Of a stretch of 9,176 nucleotides of DNA, positions 6,996 through 9,176 are shown piece by piece. Numbering within the stretch: position 1 is the stretch's first letter; every line of letters starts with the position of its first letter. Source of the stretch: an uncultured Opitutales bacterium (GTDB taxonomy: Bacteria > Verrucomicrobiota > Verrucomicrobiia > Opitutales > UBA2995); assembly GCA_937920335.1 (NCBI GenBank), contig CALGUT010000821.1:1-9176 (forward strand), given 5' to 3'. Made by a program: the position numbers and the translations under genes. Below the pieces are notes generated by a model. That model saw only the letters and a list, made by a program, of their open reading frames with translations. It was not told the DNA's origin and made no database searches.

Positions 6996-9176
6996 ATGAA
7001 AAGCCTGATCATCGCGGAAAAACCTAGTGTAGCCCGAGACTTGGCTACTGCCCTTGGCAAAGTGCCTAAAAAGGGCGATTGGTACGAAAACGACGAATAC
7101 GTTATAAGCTCTGCCGTCGGTCACCTCGTTGAGCTGTTCATGCCAGAGGACATCGACAAAAAGCTCAAGTTCTGGAGTCTCAAGAGCCTTCCCATAGTCC
7201 CTGAGAAATTTGAGCTTAAGCCTATTACCAGAACGAAGCCCAAATACCAGGAACTCAAGAAACTCCTGGCCCGAAAAGATGTCGACGCCGTCATCAATGC
7301 TTGTGACGCGGGTCGTGAAGGAGAGCTTATCTTTACCTACATCATCGAGCTCGCAAAATGCAAAAAGCCCGTAAAGCGCTTATGGCTCTCTTCGATGACA
7401 CTCGGCGCCATTCGAGATGCTTTCCAGAACCTGCGCGAAGGAACGGAAATGGAAGGTCTCCAACATGCAGCTCGCTGCCGAAGTGAATCGGATTGGTTAA
7501 TCGGTATCAACGGAACCCGTGCGATCACAAAGCGCATGTTTGGGTCCCGCGCCGGCCAAGTCGCCACGGTGGGAAGAGTGCAGACCCCTACCCTGGCAAT
7601 TGTCATGGAACGGGAGCTCGAGATCAGAAATTTCAAGCCACGGGACTTTTGGCGCATCAGCGCAAAATTCGGTATCACCGAAGGCCAATACGAAGGTGTC
7701 TATCAGAAGCCTAATTGGAAGAAAAACGACGATGAGCTGGATAAAGTAGACCGCATCTGGGATGCGCCGACCGCCGAACAAATCGCTGAGGCGGTAAAGA
7801 ACGCCCCGCATGCGGAAGTTACTGAAAAGAAAAAGCGAACGAAACAGATCTCTCCAAGACTTTACGACCTGACATCCCTTCAGAGGGAGGCAAACAATCG
7901 TTTCGGCTTTGGGGCTGCTCGCACTCTTTCCTTGGCTCAAGGACTCTATGAGCGGCACAAGATGATTACGTATCCGAGAACCGACTCAAAGGCACTTCCA
8001 GAGGACTACATCCCCATCTGTAAAGACACGTTGGCAAATCTTTCAGGTGACTTCCAGAATCACGCGCAAGAGGTTCTCACCAACGATTGGATAAAACCCG
8101 ACAAACGGATTTTCAATAATAAGCAGATCAGTGATCACTTTGCCATCATTCCAACCAATGCACCGGCGAAGAGCCTGAATCCAGAAGAGGCAAAACTCTA
8201 CGACATGATCACTCGTAGATTTATTGCGATCTTTTATCCGGCTGCTGAATTCGACGTTACGACCAGACTTTCCGTTGCAGCCGATCATACCTTTAAGACA
8301 GAAGGTAAAGTCTTGGCATTCCCCGGTTGGTTGACCGTATACGGCAAGGATACCGGTGGAGATGATAACCTGGTCGCATTGACGGACGCCGATGGAAATC
8401 CGGCTACCGCTAATGTAAACTCCGTAGAAGCGAAGCAGGAAGCGACAAAACCACCACCACGCTACTCGGAAGCTACGCTCCTTTCAGCGATGGAAGGCGC
8501 AGGAAAGCTACTGGACGACGAAGAACTCGCCGAAGCCATGAAGGAAAAAGGTCTGGGTACTCCAGCCACCCGCGCTCAGATTATCGAACATCTTTACGCC
8601 CTTAAATACATGGAGCGTGATCGCAAAGAAATCATCCCAACCGGCAAGGCGGAAAACTTACTTAACTTTCTCGTGGCCCTGAAAGCAGAGATGCTTACAA
8701 GCCCAAACCTTACCGGAGAATGGGAGCATCGACTTCATCAAATCGAAGAAGGAGAGCTTTCTCGGGAGGACTTCATGAAGGGTATAGAAGAACAAACCAA
8801 AGCGATTGTTGAAAGCGTCAAAAACTTTGGCGATGACGAAGACTCTTCTACCGAGATCGAAGTGGTTAGTCCTACCGACAACGAAAAAATGATGGAGAAC
8901 TTCCGTTCGTATAAATCGAAGGACGGACTCGTAACCATCTACAAAGTAATTGGTAATCGAAAATTGGCTCTGGAGGAACTCGATACACTTTTAAAGGAAA
9001 AGAAAATTGGACCGCTCGAGGGCTTTCGCTCAAAAGCGGGACGTCCTTACGTCGCTAGCTTGCTCCTCAACGAAGAATGGAAGGTCAAATTTCAGTTCGA
9101 GAACCGAAATGACGATGACGATGAAAACGCCGAGCCACTGAATTTTGATGAACTCGAGGTTGTAGGAACCTGCCCC
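6996..9176 (+). CDS. topB: DNA topoisomerase III-type (type IA), cut off at the right edge
   Basis: Type IA topoisomerases cut one DNA strand through a 5'-phosphotyrosine to relax negative supercoils or decatenate DNA. The reading frame is open for 727 codons from ATG 6996 to the window end, so the C-terminus is missing. The Toprim domain covers about residues 1-150, with IIAEKPSVARDL at 5-16 (catalytic Glu8) and CDAGREGE at 103-110. The cleavage tyrosine is Tyr326 in ITYPRTDSK, and GLGTPATRA lies near residue 518. After the core, an acidic linker (about 610-625) leads to a topoisomerase C-terminal repeat (about 645-702; IYKVIGNRKLALEEL, then LEGFRSKAGRPYVASL). A second acidic linker follows, and then VGTCP, which probably begins another cysteine-containing repeat. 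The DAGREGE variant (Gly for the second Asp of DxDxE) and the C-terminal repeat point to a TopB rather than TopA lineage. It begins 15 bases after the aminotransferase stop with no Shine-Dalgarno motif. Confidence 0.93.
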   Translation, partial: MKSLIIAEKPSVARDLATALGKVPKKGDWYENDEYVISSAVGHLVELFMPEDIDKKLKFWSLKSLPIVPEKFELKPITRTKPKYQELKKLLARKDVDAVINACDAGREGELIFTYIIELAKCKKPVKRLWLSSMTLGAIRDAFQNLREGTEMEGLQHAARCRSESDWLIGINGTRAITKRMFGSRAGQVATVGRVQTPTLAIVMERELEIRNFKPRDFWRISAKFGITEGQYEGVYQKPNWKKNDDELDKVDRIWDAPTAEQIAEAVKNAPHAEVTEKKKRTKQISPRLYDLTSLQREANNRFGFGAARTLSLAQGLYERHKMITYPRTDSKALPEDYIPICKDTLANLSGDFQNHAQEVLTNDWIKPDKRIFNNKQISDHFAIIPTNAPAKSLNPEEAKLYDMITRRFIAIFYPAAEFDVTTRLSVAADHTFKTEGKVLAFPGWLTVYGKDTGGDDNLVALTDADGNPATANVNSVEAKQEATKPPPRYSEATLLSAMEGAGKLLDDEELAEAMKEKGLGTPATRAQIIEHLYALKYMERDRKEIIPTGKAENLLNFLVALKAEMLTSPNLTGEWEHRLHQIEEGELSREDFMKGIEEQTKAIVESVKNFGDDEDSSTEIEVVSPTDNEKMMENFRSYKSKDGLVTIYKVIGNRKLALEELDTLLKEKKIGPLEGFRSKAGRPYVASLLLNEEWKVKFQFENRNDDDDENAEPLNFDELEVVGTCP

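Noticed and set aside
7497..7958. Minus-strand open frame of 153 codons inside the topoisomerase gene
   Set aside because: It is antisense to conserved topoisomerase core sequence, with no family resemblance and several other overlapping shadow frames in the same place.
1..9176. Mobile element, defence system, CRISPR array or RNA gene
   Set aside because: No transposase, integrase, repeat-spacer pattern, tRNA-like or rRNA-like stretch was seen. The window is almost fully occupied by conserved metabolic and information-processing genes.

Overview
The window looks like chromosomal, housekeeping-rich sequence from a Gram-negative bacterium. The Gram-negative reading rests on lpxK (lipid A synthesis). 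The protein flavour suggests Verrucomicrobiota, possibly Opitutae/Puniceicoccales-like: an LpxK with an N-terminal extension, an enlarged adenylate-kinase-like protein, and gene starts without Shine-Dalgarno motifs. That placement is an inference from memory of the families, not a database result. Base composition is near balanced throughout, with no compositional break, tRNA, rRNA, insertion sequence or CRISPR array seen.

Layout. Positions 30-5622 hold five minus-strand genes, read right to left as a probable operon: lpxK (lipid A 4'-kinase), an adenylate-kinase-like P-loop kinase with a roughly 140-residue C-terminal extension, an M29-family metallo-aminopeptidase, an adenosine deaminase-family hydrolase, and an RluA/RluD-family pseudouridine synthase. 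The gaps between them are 56, 14, 6 and about 11 bases. A 212-base divergent intergenic region (5623-5834) separates this block from two plus-strand genes. These are a class V PLP aminotransferase (alanine/serine-glyoxylate aminotransferase type) and, 15 bases later, a topoisomerase III-type (type IA) DNA topoisomerase that runs off the right edge.

How the genes fit together. The minus-strand block mixes envelope synthesis (LpxK), nucleotide metabolism (the kinase and the deaminase), peptide turnover (M29) and rRNA modification (RluA family). The kinase and the deaminase could share a purine-salvage theme, but the rest looks like a growth-linked housekeeping cluster rather than one pathway. 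The aminotransferase and the topoisomerase have no obvious functional link beyond probable co-transcription.

I found no clear new multi-gene system. The most unusual item is the kinase at 3136-4329. Its P-loop, DGFPRT motif and LID-type arginines are kept, but the canonical AMP-binding STGDLLR motif is degenerate and it carries an unrecognised C-terminal domain. A second general observation is that none of the seven gene starts has a recognisable Shine-Dalgarno sequence.
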